Source: Xiphydria camelus (Eukaryota > Arthropoda > Insecta > Hymenoptera > Xiphydriidae). From it: a DNA stretch of 64,000 nt. Below the pieces are notes generated by a model. The model ran no database searches. It was not told where the DNA came from and was given only the letters and a program-made list of their open reading frames with translations. The position numbers and the translations under genes were made by a program. How positions within the stretch are numbered: the stretch's first letter is position 1; each line of letters starts with the position of its first letter. Positions 20,752-31,044 of the stretch are shown here, in pieces. The stretch spans positions 18,282,603 through 18,346,602 of the forward strand of contig OY783200.1 in the NCBI GenBank assembly GCA_963678675.1, read 5' to 3'.

Positions 20752-22235
20752 CCCAAGTAGCAAAACTAATTTTATAAAGGCTGTTAGAACTGCTATACAA
20801 CATATCTTATATAAACGTGAAAATCTTATAATGTGGCTATAACCCACTATACAATGTCTTTACAACCAAAAAGGGCCCCGGTTTATACAACAGTTCAGTA
20901 CTTTTAGAAGATCCTTTAGTAAACTACACAACCGTTATAAGATAATCAATGTGATGATTATAAAACTGCCCTATAAGTATGTCTTCAGGAGAGAGAGAGA
21001 GAGAGATTACTTATACAATACATTTACAAAACTGTTTGAGAACTGTTGTAAAACTATTGTATAGTAGTGTTATTATTCTGCGGTTTAAGTGTATTTTACT
21101 TTTTATCGCCTTGAGCTGTGGCGAAAAAAAAGTGATGTCGCCATCCGTCGGTATACGTCCACAGGCCTGCCAACCCGCCCTGCCAACCCGCCTTAGAGTT
21201 AGTGGTGTCGGTTTTTTTTTCATACCCTACCGGGACTCGAACCTGCGGTCTTTAGAATGAGCTGCTTCGAAACTGGGAGTGCTTTCACACTCTACCAATT
21301 GAGCCACTGACTCTTCAAGTGGTGTCGGTCGACTCTAGTTATATATAGAAACCGGACATGACAATGACTGCTCTCGAAGGTTCTTCTCATTAAATTTTAT
21401 AAAATAATTTGATACTTTTTTTTTTTCAAAACAGTAGCGATTATGATAATTAATCAGTCATTATTTATGGAATAATTCGGTACAATTTGTACTGTTTGAA
21501 ACACCATTATTAGGTATATCAATTTTGTTATTCATTAATTAAAAAATTTTATGAAGACAGTGCATTCACGATAAATTTACGAAGTATTTGCACGTAGTTA
21601 ACACGTTCCGTGCCGGACCGATTTTTGAAGACTTTCCGGTCAGGCCGTGTGGGGCGTATACGACTTAATCTATTCTAGTATTATTAGATTATGTATGTAT
21701 AAACAGATTTTATAACGCAGAACTTGAGATAACTTTATTACTGGGAACTACATTTTTTTATTCTATAAGCTCTTTATAAGAGAGTACACTGTTGTAGTTA
21801 TAGGGTGATTATAAAATCCTTTCATACTTATTATGTAATGTGTTTACTTCTGCGTGAAGTAACAATCTTATTACTTTTCTTGAGGAACCTTAATACAACT
21901 GTTTATACAACTTCCATTACAACTAACTTTTAACGTCCCTAATACAATAGTCATGCAGCTGTATTACAATTTGTATAAGATTCTTTTAAAATAATTTTAT
22001 AAGGATTATATAAGACGTTATGCAATTGTTACAAAATTTGTAGACTTACAGTATTTCTTTGTCCTATAATATGAGTTGTAAGAACGTCTATATAACAGTA
22101 TTACAGAGACCCCTCTATTTTACGACAAAATTGTCGTATTGAGACGCTTTAAAAAATAAAGTTGTTCTTCAAGCGGCGCTATACGATAGTTAAGAAATCA
22201 TATCGTTCTTTTAGAGGTCTATTTTGCTAGTTGGG
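20752..22235. mobile_element. 1.48-kb nested element with CCCAA-TAGCAAAA ends
   Basis: The left end CCCAAGTAGCAAAACT and the right end, read inverted, CCCAACTAGCAAAATAGA are each next to TA. The interior is AT-rich with many TATACAAC and CTTATAA words on both strands. It is nested in the GGGG element and itself contains the tRNA-derived retroposon. Confidence 0.75.
21201..21329 (-). mobile_element. tRNA-derived retroposon with target duplications
   Basis: On the minus strand the sequence has an A-box-like TGGCTCAATTGGTAGAG and a B box GGTTCGAGTCC, then GGTATG and a run of nine A. The direct repeat AGTGGTGTCGGT flanks it exactly (21201-21212 and 21318-21329), a 12-bp target duplication next to the A tail, as LINE machinery makes. 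The two boxes are farther apart than in a simple tRNA and the acceptor stem does not pair, so it is a SINE or tRNA retropseudogene rather than a tRNA gene. Confidence 0.7.
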
Positions 22236-22857
22236 TAATAAACAAGTTTTAGGTGTGACTCGCTACAAAATAAAGAAAAAATTATTTAAAGAAGGCTAAA
22301 TTAATTAAAAACAATTAAAATTGCACAAAACGTGCAGTGTTCACAAAAAATTCAAAATACGCCCATAAAATACGATTTTTATTAAATCGCTTTTAGAAAT
22401 AGCATGTCTCACAACCCCCCGAAAATGTTGTCTCACGACCCCCGAAGTTCAATATTTTTAAAATAGCCACCGCGTCATGGATACATAAAATGTTTATCCA
22501 AAATTCTTTTTTTGTGTCAAAAGGCTACTCATCAAGGAATGATTTATATCTATACACTTTCGTGAACAGCTTGAAAACATGAGTGAAAATACTGCAAACA
22601 CAAATCGTCGAAAAAACTTTAAAACACAAAATTGAAGTTGCAATCTGAAGAGATACTAAGAATCCGCGTCAACGTGACGAGTGTCAAATGAAAATGGAGA
22701 TACAGGACGAGAATGAAGTTTGACAGTCATTGGTACATGTCGCACTTTTCAATTCACGGCTGTGAGCTTGTCTCACGACCCCCCGTGTCTCACAACCCCC
22801 CGATCTCCCCTATACATTTATTAAATTATATACTACAACCTTTCTCCATCTTTCAAG

Positions 22858-23118
22858 CTACTTGAAAATTCCGTCCTTCCAGAATCTCTCAGATTTTTCA
22901 GCGAAAAACTTTTCTACGTGATTTATTATCTCGACCAAAGAGTTGAAGTTTTTTCCATTAAGGGCATTTTGTAATGATTGAAATAGGTGGAAATCAGAGG
23001 GCGCGAGGTGTGGTGAATATAGTGGATAAGGCAGAACATCCCAACCGAGCTCCAACAACTTTTGTCGAGTTATGAAAGACACATGCCTAAAATGCACTTT
23101 GTTTTCTTCCATATTCAA
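22858..23118 (-). pseudogene. Internally deleted mariner transposase
   Basis: An 86-codon frame. Residues 3-13 (MEENKVHFRHV) look like the start of a mariner transposase. They pass directly into SFITRQKLLELGWD and YSPHLAPSDFHLF, which belong to the end of the catalytic domain and include the third acidic residue of the DD34D triad (APSDFHLF). The tail (about residues 50-86) is the usual C-terminus with FWKDGIFK. Roughly 230 residues, with the DNA-binding domain and first two aspartates, are missing. Family transposases are about 340-350 residues. It cannot cut DNA but could still be transcribed. Confidence 0.8.
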
Positions 23119-23150
23119 AGGTGTATAAAACTCACAAAAATTAACGTATC

Positions 23151-23339
23151 ATAACCAAATTTTTTTCCAAATATTGCTGAAGTACCGTCTTTTACGATAT
23201 GTACGTACGTCATTTGTTTTCAATCGCTCTGATTAAAACACAATTTAAACACAGTATTGCATGCAAACCCCTTTTTATTAAAGCAACACAGCTTCTCCGG
23301 TAAAGCACTCGGACCACGCGAATTATATTAATCGAACAA
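23151..23339. other. AT-rich spacer
   Basis: May include the degraded 5' end of the mariner. Nothing else is seen. Confidence 0.35.
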
Positions 23340-24240
23340 AAAAACGTTTAACGGTATAATAACAACCTCTTCGAGCGCTCGATTGATTTCCCTTCGTCGT
23401 GCTGAAATCGATCAGCGTTAGTCTCTGTTTTTCTCTCATTCCCTCTCCATCTTTCTCTCCGTTCTCCACTTTTCTCACGAGAGAACAATTTCCACAATTT
23501 GTTTACCTCCTTCAACTATAAGATACCGCGCTTCAAGCGCCGCTCTAACAATGCCAACTAAACGAGAGTTAAACGCCGCGTCGATCGGTTCGTTCAGATA
23601 AACGCCGGATTCCGTGCCTGTGAACTGCCGTTTATGCACTCGCCACTGAGAGAGAACCGCGGAGGGCGAAGAAGAGTGGACGAGAGAGAAAGAATGAGAG
23701 TGGGAAGGGGAGAGCGCGAGAGAATCGGCAGTGCAACTGGACTGCTGCCGGAGAGCAGAGGTCTCGCAAACAGTTTGTAAACGGTCGAACGGTAGTTCCG
23801 TGGACTTATCTCGGTCTGTAGGATTATCTCCCCGGAGGCCGCTCCCCCGCCACGGTGAATACCAAGCATCGCGCCACTTACCTGAAACGAAGGAAAAACG
23901 AAAATTACACTCGCTTCAATTTGGTGAAGCAATACGGGGAGAGCTGGAGAGGGAAGTGCTGCGCGAATGAGGCAAACGCTCTAAAGGGGCGTAATTAAAT
24001 GTATTTTCTCGGCCCTTCATTTCTTTCTTCCTTTTGTGCGGTAGGAAACTTTGCGCTCCTCGTCCGCCTCCGCGGCTCGAGACGCAGCTCTATTAATATT
24101 AATATCGAGTCCAATAATCACCGAGGCTCGGTTGTTTCGTGCGCTAAATACATTAACACCGCGACGTGTGCGCGGATAATCGTGCGGTGCGGGAGTAGCC
24201 TACTAAAATATCCCTTTCGTGAATAAAACAGAAGGTGGGA
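23340..24240. other. GC-rich island with purine/pyrimidine tracts
   Basis: CpG-rich, with GAGA-type tracts at about 23645-23720 and TCTCTC at about 23430-23470. Overlapping frames on both strands (23594-23932 minus, 23731-23970 plus) have no domain. GAGA-like tracts are common in insect promoters, so a promoter is one possibility. Confidence 0.4.
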
Positions 24241-24571
24241 CGTTGTGTTTGGATTAAGTTTCATTGAAATGCCCGTTAGGCTTTCGGTGGGATTTAATTA
24301 ATATCAGTTATATTGGTGTACGATGCATATAGTTGTATGATATAGCGTAATATAACTAATATTAAGTAAGAAGAATGATAAAATGCCATATTATACAATT
24401 ATTTAATGATACAATTATCTCTAAAGTCTATTGGTAGATATGGTGTCAATATTTTCAAATTTGAAATAAAAAATTTCCAATTAAGTGTCAAAAAATATAA
24501 GAGAAAATGACCACGTGGTAATTTGATCATGCATGAAATGTCTATATATAGGGTGTAATGCCTAAAGGTAC
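24241..24571. other. AT-rich spacer
   Basis: Nothing recognised. Confidence 0.4.
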
Positions 24572-24592
24572 GTTTAGACCGGGATACAAAAT

Positions 24593-24725
24593 GTTGGCAA
24601 CATGTTGGCAACACGTTTATGGCTGTTGGCAACATCGCTGTTGGCAACATCAACATCGCTGTTGGCAACATCAACATTGAGTGTTGCCAACACGATGTCG
24701 CTGTTGGCAACATACTGTTGGATAC
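24593..24725. repeat. Iterated TGTTGGCAACA subterminal motif
   Basis: GCTGTTGGCAACATC and close variants occur about eight times, some inverted (TGTTGCCAACA). The motif is itself palindromic. The run of LPTA-like residues in the minus-strand frame 24399-24773 is a by-product of it. Confidence 0.85.
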
Positions 24726-24799
24726 ATCGACTTGTATCCGGATACATGCGGTCAGAACCAGTTGAGCGTTCAAACGAAACGGAGTGTTGATGTTAAAAA

Positions 24800-25033
24800 A
24801 TGGAACCGTCCATTGCTGCTGGTGTTAGTCCTGCTTTCATCATAATAGCCTCCCAGAAGCGAAAAAGAAGGTGGAGGCAGCGACAGTTTTTACAAAACGG
24901 GACAAGCTATGGTGACAATTTAATGGCGGAGTTACTTGTCATTAAGTGTTCCCTAATTGGCCATCAACTGCATCAGTCATGTATTGAATTCATTTCTCCC
25001 CTTTACAAACCTGATTTAATATTCAAAGTATAG
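24800..25033 (+). pseudogene. Possible N-terminal fragment of a Harbinger-like transposase
   Basis: A 77-codon frame starting after the left terminal region of the element. Residues about 18-45 (SQKRKRRWRQRQFLQNG then GDNLMAELLV) resemble the basic-W-rich start of PIF/Harbinger transposases (KRRWW.R..L..R...G....L..EL). The frame is cut short at the MITE at 25029 and no DDE motif follows. The likeness is short, so confidence is low; if wrong, the frame is unrecognised. Confidence 0.3.
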
Positions 25034-25212
25034 CGGTATCTATTACAATGGGTATTTTGTGGTAAGGGGTTCATTACGACTCGTCCGGCAATTAACCCTT
25101 CAGGTAGCCTAGATTCGCCGAAACATACCCCCGGTGAGGCGGGCGATATGGGACAGGTCAGAATGAGTCATTTTCTGCAGTGCCCACGGTAATAGATACC
25201 GCTATATTTCGA
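25029..25212. mobile_element. 184-bp MITE
   Basis: TATAGCGGTATCTATTAC at the left pairs with GTAATAGATACCGCTATA at the right. No coding content. It is inserted in the element at 24572-25950. Confidence 0.75.
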
Positions 25213-25580
25213 AGCTCCTTTGACGCGGCTCAAATTTACCGACAGAAGCCTAAACGTGGCTTGATATTCGCACGTGCCACTTGGCAGCCGTATGCGCGAA
25301 ATCACGCATCGGGAGAGTGCCTCTGCCGAGAGAAATAATTACGTACCTTTTTCTTTTCAATCTAGAAAGAACATACACATGTAGTGAGAGAGTACTGTTT
25401 TGTAAAATTAGAAATACGATACACCGTCCGATCTGCCATGTGAACACTGTGCGGCCCGTATAATGTGGCATTCAATGAAAAATTTATGCAAGAAATATAT
25501 GTTATTTATGATCGATACTATTAAAAGGTTTCAATCGACTTTCTGAAATTCTGTCCCTCGTGCGACGGAACATTATCGTA

Positions 25581-25646
25581 TGTAGGTAGGTAGGTATAGG
25601 TAGGTAGGTAGCTAGCTATAGGTATAGGTAGGTAGGTAGGTAGATT
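25581..25646. repeat. AGGT/TAGG tetranucleotide microsatellite
   Basis: GTAGGTAGGTAGGTATAGGT and similar runs. Confidence 0.9.
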
Positions 25647-25961
25647 CTAGTCCAGAGAGAGCGATGTTTCCGATGTTTCCCATTTCAAATGGGAAACTCG
25701 GATACAAGCAACAGGCAACAGCTTTCTTTGATGTCATGCCGCCCGAAGTTTACGAGTAGCAATTAAATTGTCGCTAGTCGACGGGATACTCGTGTTGCCA
25801 ACATGTTGCCAACATTTTGTATCCCGGTTTGTACCTACATTCGGATACTGGCTGTTGCCGAGTATCCGTCGGCGAGTTGCAAGTCGGCGGGATACATGTT
25901 GACAACACCGGATTATCGTGTTGCCAACATTTTTGTATCCCGGTATAGACTTATCTTAAGA

Positions 25962-26155
25962 GATGGCTGAAAAAAGACGAGCATAATTCTGTTCAGAGTT
26001 TATACACTGACCTATGGTACTATCTTCCCACGATTCCCTCACTTTACTGAAGAGTTGACAGTCGAGTGGGTTCCGAGGAGCGGGAATCGTAGATAATCAG
26101 TTTATTTTTCAGTGTACTAACTAAACAGAATTAGGCTCCTCCTGTTTCAGCCTTT
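25962..26155. mobile_element. 190-bp hairpin MITE
   Basis: GGCTGAAAAAAGACGAGCAT then AATTCTGTT at the left pairs with AACAGAATTAGGCTCCTCCTGTTTCAGCC-type sequence at the right. GGGAATCGTAG and the complement of ATCTTCCCACGATTCCC also pair. It starts about 10 bp after the end of the previous element. Confidence 0.7.
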
Positions 26156-27549
26156 TTAGTCATTACACTTCGAGATCACAGAACATGTCAGAAAAGCTGG
26201 AAGTTTTGGTATATGACCGACACCGTTCGTTTCACCCGCGTCGGTTTCTCTCACTTTCTAGTTTACATCTTTAACGAGACATTTAAAAGGAGCCTTGTTC
26301 TTCAGGAATAAAGTTATTCAAAGTGTCATTAATTTAATAAATCTCAGTTAACGCAACCTTTGACAGAAACGGCTACGATTACAGAACTGGCACTGAATAT
26401 CGGAAGTCATTCGTGGAAGACAATCTGCAAAGCATGGCACATTTGGAATTGAAATAGTTGCCCCTCTGAATACAGCGAGCGGAGCTGATAGACGAGTGGG
26501 TAAGGGGAACTTGGCTGTCAGTCAATGCTTACGCCGTCAATCCATCATTAGTCGGCGGGACGAGTATTGGTAAATTAGGCCACACTCGCCATGACTATCT
26601 TGAGCAGAACACCCCGTATAGTAAGCGTGCGACGAACTTATTTCCACATCGAAAGGACGAAACAAACAGCATCGGCGAAAGACGTCCGTCAAATTTATTT
26701 CAAGAATTGGACGCGAGTAACAATGAAGTCATTTATGCATTCTCATTGCATTTGAAACTGGCACATGCTATTTGCCAGCGTACGCGCGTACTCTTCTATA
26801 ACGTGCACCGGTACGGTGGCTTTAATAGCGGAGAATCCGCGTACACACAACAGAGGTTTTAAGTTCTCGTAATGAAACCGTAAAGCGCGCGGCGACAGAG
26901 CCCGTTTTATTTCTCGCTACGCAATCCGATGGCCGTTCCTGAAAGAGCCGCAATGCCGAGTCTAGGTACCTCTGCTCAACTTATCTTCACGTGTAGAAAA
27001 GAAATGCATGTACTCGTCTCAGGTTATTGCCGTGCGCGATGTTGTTAAAGTTTATAAACCGTGCATGGATAGGTGAAGGATTAGCGAATCGCTGTCGCGG
27101 AACGAAGATTGTTGACGTTTCTATTTTGTTTTCTGGATGCAGTTTATACGGGTCGAATAAGATTTCTATCTCTTTGTGTTCAGTGGAAAGAATTATTCTT
27201 TTCCAGGATTTAAATTCCCTTTGCGCGTCTAATATGACTAAAATAAATGGGGTACAGTATGATTAAAAACATATAAAGCAAACTCGGTGAAAAGAGAGAA
27301 TGCTTATAAAAAGAAAGAAAGATGTGTCTGATATACGAGTAGAGAAGCTTTGCGAATGAGTTAAGGAATTGATTTTAAATTTACTGTACTCTAGAATTAC
27401 GGGAGTAGTGATAATACTAGTAGAGTAACAAATGTATGCAATTAAATGAAAAATAATATTATTATTAAAGAATAACGAAATACAATCGAAGTAAATCAAA
27501 AACAATATGAACTAAAATAGAAAGAGAAAAAGTAGGTGATTTATGATCC
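26156..27549. other. 1.4 kb of mixed DNA, nothing recognised
   Basis: CpG content is higher at about 26380-27120, with AT-rich flanks. Frames at 27027-27266 and 27263-27505 lack domains. No repeat or element ends are seen. Confidence 0.4.
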
Positions 27550-28034
27550 TTTAGGAAACCTGAAAATTTAGAAAATGCTCTGCCACTTAGTATGAAAGCA
27601 GAGTACTTTAACCTTAATAAAAAAAAAACACTTTTTATTGGTGCCACAATACGGTTTTAAGGGGTGAAATCTCCCCTTGAAAAAATGCAGATTTTTCTTC
27701 TTCGCGGGAATAATTCCCAAACGGTAAAAGACACGAGAAAAAAGTTTCAATATAAGTTTTATGGTTGGAGAAATACCTCTCAAATAAATTTGTCTTTTTT
27801 GAATTACTCCCACTACGAACTCATAAAAATGAGTTTTCGCTACTCCTAAATTTAAATAAATTATTCCTCGATGACCTCTTTCCACGCATAAATTAAAAAA
27901 TGCCAATTCCCATTTTTATAAGTTGGTGGTGGGGGTAACTAAGAATAACTTCTTCTTTGAGAATTAAAATATTTCTACCTTACTCTACTTGGACACGAAG
28001 TGGCAGATTTTCTAAATGTCCGGTTCCTTAATTT
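27550..28034. mobile_element. 485-bp MITE with about 55-bp ends
   Basis: TTTAGGAAACC then TTTAGAAAATGCTCTGCCAC at the left matches, inverted, the right side ending in TTAAGGAACCGG with TTTAGAAAATCTGCCACTT. A TTAA-like site is possible but the left copy reads TTAG. The minus-strand frame 27568-27906 lies wholly inside and has no domain. Confidence 0.6.
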
Positions 28035-28103
28035 TTCTTGTAAGTCATACTCGCATCAACAAATCACAGCTTCTGAGAATTACACAGAAAAAGGAACACG
28101 TAA

Positions 28104-28476
28104 GGCGCAATTCCTAGAGAACTGGTGCGTGGAGGTGGCGTAGAACGGGCATTTGCCACTTAGGCGCAATTCACATAGAAGTGGCGCGTGGAGGCGGCGT
28201 GGATCTGGCGCCACGCCAGTCCACGCCAGTGCCACGCCACTTCTGTCTGTATTGCCTCATAGGCTAACATGGAGGTGGCAAATGCCCGCTCCCCACGCCA
28301 CCTCCACGCGCCACACTTCTGTGTGAATTGCGCCTTACATTTAAGCCCATGAGGGACCACGCCACAACTCAGACAGAGGTGGCGTGGCACCGGCGTGGTC
28401 CCTCACGGGCTTAAATGCAAGTGGCAAATGCCCGTTCCACGCCACCTCCACGCGCCGGTTCTGTGGGAATTGCGCC
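28104..28476. mobile_element. Harbinger-like foldback containing a copy of its own family
   Basis: TAA on both sides (28101-28103, 28477-28479) flanks inverted ends GGCGCAATTC. Both arms carry GTGGAGGTGGCGT and GGGCATTTGCCACTT, and the centre is a third hairpin (AAGCCCATGAGGGACCACGC, about 28341-28412). The 3-bp TAA target is typical of PIF/Harbinger. The left arm is split by an inner element at 28163-28334. Confidence 0.8.
28163..28334. mobile_element. 172-bp inner Harbinger-like MITE
   Basis: TTA at 28160-28162 and 28335-28337 flank the same ends, GGCGCAATTC. The uninterrupted right arm of the host element (GCCACTTGCATTTAAGCCC) shows the empty site, so the insertion into GCCACTTTACATTTAAGCCC can be read directly. 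Confidence 0.85.
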
Positions 28477-28479
28477 TAA

Positions 28480-28689
28480 AACAGAAACAAAATAAAAGCA
28501 AAATGCGATTCATACTATTGAGATAATGGGAGTGAAACAACTACACCCCTAAAACTAGCGCAAAATGAAGATCGCAACCAAACAAACAACCCAGTAAACA
28601 ATACAGCACAGCATAACAATCAGGGAAAAGTACGAGTCACTGATACTCCAAAAAAAAAAGAAAAAGAATCCTCTTTAAAAGTACCATTT
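28480..28689. other. AT-rich spacer
   Basis: Nothing recognised. Confidence 0.4.
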
Positions 28690-29720
28690 CCTCCGTCCAT
28701 CTCAACCGCAGCACGACAAGTGTGCGGCTCCCGACCAGAAAAATGATTCTCGAGCGTTCCCGCTTTTTGTGCGCTTCCAGAGGACTGCCGACTAGGCGGC
28801 GCGGCTTCTCACATGCCCGAGGTGCGGATACTATTAGTCACGGGACGAGCTAGGTCAGAAGAAGCGTCAAGCTCGTCTCGGGAGGATACGGCGTCTGGCC
28901 CGCCAGAACGTGGCCGGGGGAGAGCGGGGTTATGCTCTCGCACGTATGCGGGTACGTACACGCGAAGCGTGTGTGCCGTGTGGCATAGAGAGACAGAGAG
29001 AGAGGAGACTCGAGACAGAAGGCAGGTGTTTTTGCGGGAGGACTTGTTCAAGGCTGTTAGCATCCTCTCTGCAGTATAGTGGCCGCTACCGAACATCCTC
29101 AGCTCTCTCTTCTTCTCTCGCTCTTTTTCCCTTCCATCGCTTCGTCTCGCTCTCGCGCTCCTCTCTCTCCGCGGAGATTTCTCCCGATCTCCTCACACCT
29201 GGGCTCCGCTGCCGTTGCCGCAACCTGACCCGCCTAGGCCCCAATTCCGTTCGGCTTACCACCACCACCACTCCTCCTCCTTCTCACTAGGACCCCGACG
29301 TCGGCAGAGCTACCTGTCTTAGTCCTACCCGTAACGCGCACCCGAATATTTTTCCTCCCGCCGCGCACTCCTTCCTCGCATCCCACCTCGATCTCGTTCC
29401 TCCTTATTCCCGCGCCGCCAAACCCGACCTACCTATATGCTCGTTATGCAGAATTATGCCCCGCTCAAACCGCTGATGCGGCGCTGCGCATGCCGCGGTT
29501 TTCGGGGGATTCGTTTCATTCCGCGAGGCGGCGTCTCTGGTCTTCGTCTTCTTCTCTTTCTCGCCCGTCTTTCTTCGCCGCGATGTGGAGGTCTTCGCGA
29601 TGCCTTCGCGTTTTCGGTCGATCTCACCGGAGAGGAATTTCATTGATATCGCGTCGACGCGCTAAATGTGGCGGGGATTTATAAGGACCTCCTCGTGGTG
29701 TTGGAACGAGAGATGGCATA
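28690..29720. other. 1-kb CpG-rich island without supported exon
   Basis: Strongly GC- and CpG-rich, with CTCTCTC tracts at 29098-29175. Several overlapping frames on both strands (up to 126 codons, 28910-29290) have no domain. A promoter or first untranslated exon is plausible. Confidence 0.45.
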
Positions 29721-29828
29721 CCGCCCAATATAGAAGAGTTTTCATAAATTCTCACAAAACTTGTCATAGATCAATTCGTCCTTTGTTACCACTTTAACGT
29801 AACGTCGTCGGAAAACGATTATTGGCAT

Positions 29829-30040
29829 ATTGAGAGAATTGAACGTAGTTATGAGGAGTATTTTAGTAACAACTAGTCGATTTTCGTGATTAGCAATAGT
29901 TGTTATATAATTATCGTAACTGTTTTTAATTACGGAAATAAAAACAATAATAGCAATAATTATAAAACACTAGTACTGATCATCAAACCCGAATAGTTTT
30001 TATCAAAAAAGTTGTCATAGCTACCTGTTCTCTGACTAGT
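29829..30040. mobile_element. AGTTGT-family MITE copy 2
   Basis: Starts TTGAGAGAATTGAACGTAGT and ends with GTCATAGCTACCTGTTCTCTG. The interior has TTAGTAACAACTAGTC, CGTAACTGTTTTTAATTACGG and AGTACTGATCATCAAACCCG, all shared with the other copies. Confidence 0.7.
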
Positions 30041-30754
30041 GCGAATGCAGTGAAAATTTTATTGAAACGTACCTGACCATTGGTACTATTGTATTTCATC
30101 TTTAGTTTTCTCATAAGTGTGGAAGCTTAAAGATGTTATTAAGGTTAGGATGGCTATAGTTATTTGTAAAATTCAAATGTTTTAAAATTTTATTTAAAGA
30201 ATTCAATTTTTTGAAATTTTATTTAGAAAATTCAAATATTCTGAAATTTGATTCTGACCGCACTTAATGAAGGAACAGGTAATTGTGCTAGACAGTTAAT
30301 TTTTTGAATAACCATAAGCCTCTCCAGCCTTAAAAACGTTTTTGAACTACTTATAGGAAAATTAAAGGTGGAAAACGATAGTATCATTGGTCGGACGCAT
30401 CTTAATACCTTAAGGTAGTACCTCCACAAGATCGTTGAATTAAGAAATGGTTGAAATTTGACATATATGTTATTTAATGCATTATCCAAACATCTATGTA
30501 ATTTAAATAAGCTTGACCACCCCAAACCTGAGATATTTACACTTGAAGTTGGCTTGATTTACACGTAACAGATACGTTATGATGGGCAAAACAGTACGTC
30601 ATTAATTCTACCGTCAAAACTAAAATTAAGAAGTTGATAAAAAACGAGGATAAGGTAGAATAGGATATTACGAATAATGTGAAAAAAAATGAAAATGATT
30701 TACCATCTAGTTTCCAAGATATAACCATGAGAAGCCCTCACAACTTTGGTCGTA
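30041..30754. other. AT-rich DNA with a short degenerate repeat
   Basis: At about 30168-30247 GAAATTTTATTTARARAATTC-type words repeat about three times. Minus-strand frames (30232-30525, 30537-30728) are unrecognised. Confidence 0.35.
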
Positions 30755-30756
30755 TA

Positions 30757-31042
30757 CAGTGGTCCCTCTATTACTCGCGCATCTCGGGGCTGTAAATTCG
30801 CAGAATTCTGAGTTAGAGAAGCTTCGCTTCAGCCCCCACTCACCTCAATGGAGGCGTGGCAAAAGAAAGAAACAGCGCGGTTTCTACCATTCTACGGTAC
30901 CGGCTTCTCCTCTATATTTTCATGCGCACCTCTGTGCGCACTTCATGCTATGGCAGCAGTCATGGCGTCACGGAAGGAGTGGGGGCAATCACTTCCCCTC
31001 TCGCGCAAGTAATGGAGGGCGCGAGTAATAGAGGGACCACTA
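30757..31042. mobile_element. 286-bp pogo/Tigger-like MITE
   Basis: Ends CAGTGGTCCCTCTATTACTC and, inverted, AGTGGTCCCTCTATTACTCG with TA outside each. CAGT..CCCTC..ATTA ends with TA targets are typical of pogo/Tigger elements. No coding content; open frames across it are incidental. Confidence 0.7.
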
Positions 31043-31044
31043 TA

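Larger units (their letters stand above)
20407..22809. mobile_element. 2.4-kb TA-site element with GGGGAGATCGGGGGG ends
   Basis: TA at 20405-20406 and 22810-22811 flank inverted ends beginning GGGGAGATCGGGGGGTT. The end motif GGGGGTTNTGAGAC is repeated inside: near 20416 and 20610, and inverted near 22405, 22432, 22770 and 22790. No transposase frame. A second element (20752-22235) sits within. Confidence 0.85.
20361..23150 (-). mobile_element. Internally deleted mariner, split by a 2.4-kb insertion
   Basis: The left end TTGGGTTGTCCGGAAAGTTG is a mariner-type terminal repeat preceded by TA. The transposase remnant lies on the minus strand at 22858-23118. A GGGG-type element (20407-22809) is inserted in the 3' untranslated part. 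The right terminal repeat was not found; the right limit given is approximate and the end may be truncated or degraded. Confidence 0.75.
24572..25950 (+). mobile_element. 1.38-kb element, possibly PIF/Harbinger-like
   Basis: Inverted ends GTTTAGACCGGGATACAAAA and, from the other side, GTCTATACCGGGATACAAAA, both followed by ATGTTGGCAACA. The subterminal word TGTTGGCAACA is iterated at the left end and occurs inverted three or more times at the right. A possible transposase fragment lies at 24800-25033. The target duplication is unclear. A smaller MITE (25029-25212) is inserted. Confidence 0.65.

Noticed and set aside
21221..21317. Functional tRNA gene
   Set aside because: Box spacing is too long, the acceptor stem does not pair, and flanking duplications with an A tail show retroposition.
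21600..21660. TTAACACGTTCCGTGCC as a TTAA-site element end
   Set aside because: Only a short local palindrome follows and no matching right end with TTAA was found.
24399..24773. 124-codon minus-strand frame with repeated LPTA
   Set aside because: The repeat comes from the TGTTGGCAACA array of an element end.
25029..25212. TTAACCCTTCAGG near 25093 as another TTAA-CCC element
   Set aside because: No inverted partner end was found; it lies inside a 184-bp MITE with other ends.
27568..27906. 112-codon minus-strand frame
   Set aside because: Lies wholly within a MITE with inverted ends and has no domain.
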